The translations under genes and the position numbers were made by a program. Below, piece by piece: positions 14,280-14,676 of a stretch of 14,676 nt of DNA. The stretch is from Nostocaceae cyanobacterium CSSed10_463m. GTDB taxonomy: Bacteria > Cyanobacteriota > Cyanobacteriia > Cyanobacteriales > Nostocaceae. The stretch is from positions 1 to 14,676 of the forward strand of contig PWQB01000481.1 in the NCBI GenBank assembly GCA_003556955.1, given 5' to 3'. Position 1 is the first letter of the stretch, and every line of letters starts with the position of its first letter. Below the pieces are notes generated by a model. That model was not told where the DNA came from, did not search any database, and worked only from the letters and a program-made list of their open reading frames with translations.

Positions 14280-14676
14280 CTAAACTGACAATTCCGCCGC
14301 ATTACGGACATTTTTTAAGGTTAAGTCAGGAGCGGTGCGTTTAATTAAATTAGTTAGCACATTACCAGGGCCAATTTCCACAACTTCCTCAATACCCTGT
14401 GTTGGTAATTGCAGCGAAATTTCTCGCCAGCGTACCGAACCTGTCATTTGTTGGCTGAGGCGCTGCTTGAGAATGTTGGCATCAGTAGACGGAGATGGAT
14501 CTACATTAGACATAACTGGGACAACAACTGGCTGAAATTCCACTAATTCCAGAATATCTTGAAACTCCGCCGCCGCCGCCGCCATAAAGGGTGAGTGAAA
14601 GGCTCCAGAAGTTCTTAAGGGGATAGCACGTTTAACTTTCACTTGAGACATAACTTCTCGTACAGCTTCTGGAGTA
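14280..14676 (-). CDS. fabD: Malonyl-CoA--acyl carrier protein transacylase, C-terminal part
   Basis: About 131 C-terminal residues; the gene continues past the right edge of the window. FabD moves the malonyl group from CoA to acyl carrier protein to start type II fatty-acid synthesis. The GAFHSPFM motif (catalytic His of the Ser-His pair) is present; the GHSxG nucleophile motif would lie beyond the window. The downstream VGPGNVLTNLIKR is also typical. The frame is open through the window end (TPEAVREVM precedes the first Met at 14651), so that Met is internal and not the start. A GCC-type triplet run encodes five alanines just after the active-site motif. plsC follows after a repeat-filled gap. 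Confidence 0.92.
   Translation of the reverse strand, partial: TPEAVREVMSQVKVKRAIPLRTSGAFHSPFMAAAAAEFQDILELVEFQPVVVPVMSNVDPSPSTDANILKQRLSQQMTGSVRWREISLQLPTQGIEEVVEIGPGNVLTNLIKRTAPDLTLKNVRNAAELSV

Overview
The window looks like chromosomal DNA of a filamentous, Nostoc/Anabaena-type cyanobacterium. The octamer GCGATCGC (HIP1) occurs more than a dozen times. The intergenic gaps hold the short tandem heptamer/octamer repeats and GC-rich palindromes typical of that group. The gene content also fits: a tocopherol cyclase homologue, DUF2288, a DnaJ-TPR protein and fabD followed by plsC. The genus is an inference from these signs, not from a database match.

Layout, left to right. (1) 149-1647: a DUF151 bifunctional-nuclease family gene (-), divergent from riboflavin synthase ribE (+). 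(2) 1717-4307: a large secreted or envelope M23 peptidase with a five-fold 48-bp in-frame repeat, preceded by the biotin--protein ligase birA (both -). (3) 4384-6986: the purine nucleoside/laccase-domain gene pgeF, then a tandem pair of paralogous metallophosphoesterases (all +). (4) 6987-7442: a gene-free stretch with a decayed coding remnant. (5) 7443-9863 (-): in transcription order, a DnaJ-TPR gene, a PIN-domain toxin, a 56-aa antitoxin-like gene and a seven-bladed WD40 protein. The toxin/antitoxin block sits between two about 70-bp direct repeats of the dnaJ-WD40 junction, so it seems to have split an older gene pair. (6) 9893-10990: tocopherol cyclase (+), divergent from dnaJ, then tRNA-Arg(CCT) and a repeat-rich gap. 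(7) 11553-12122: a YdcF/DUF218 membrane protein (+), then a DUF2288 gene (-). (8) 12770-13091: a gene-less remnant whose right border resembles an IS200/IS605 (TnpB-type) right end. (9) 13088-14676 (-): plsC, a 530-bp gap full of palindromes, and the C-terminal part of fabD, cut by the window edge.

Most genes are ordinary housekeeping genes: cofactors (riboflavin, biotinylation, tocopherol), lipid synthesis (fabD, plsC) and envelope maintenance. The more unusual signal lies in how small repeats have remodelled gene borders. A toxin/antitoxin cassette is bracketed by a duplicated junction. The plsC stop codon is supplied by an apparent transposon end. The likely plsC start codon and ribosome binding site come from an interspersed repeat. 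I saw no CRISPR array, phage module or complete insertion sequence, and no clearly new multi-gene system.
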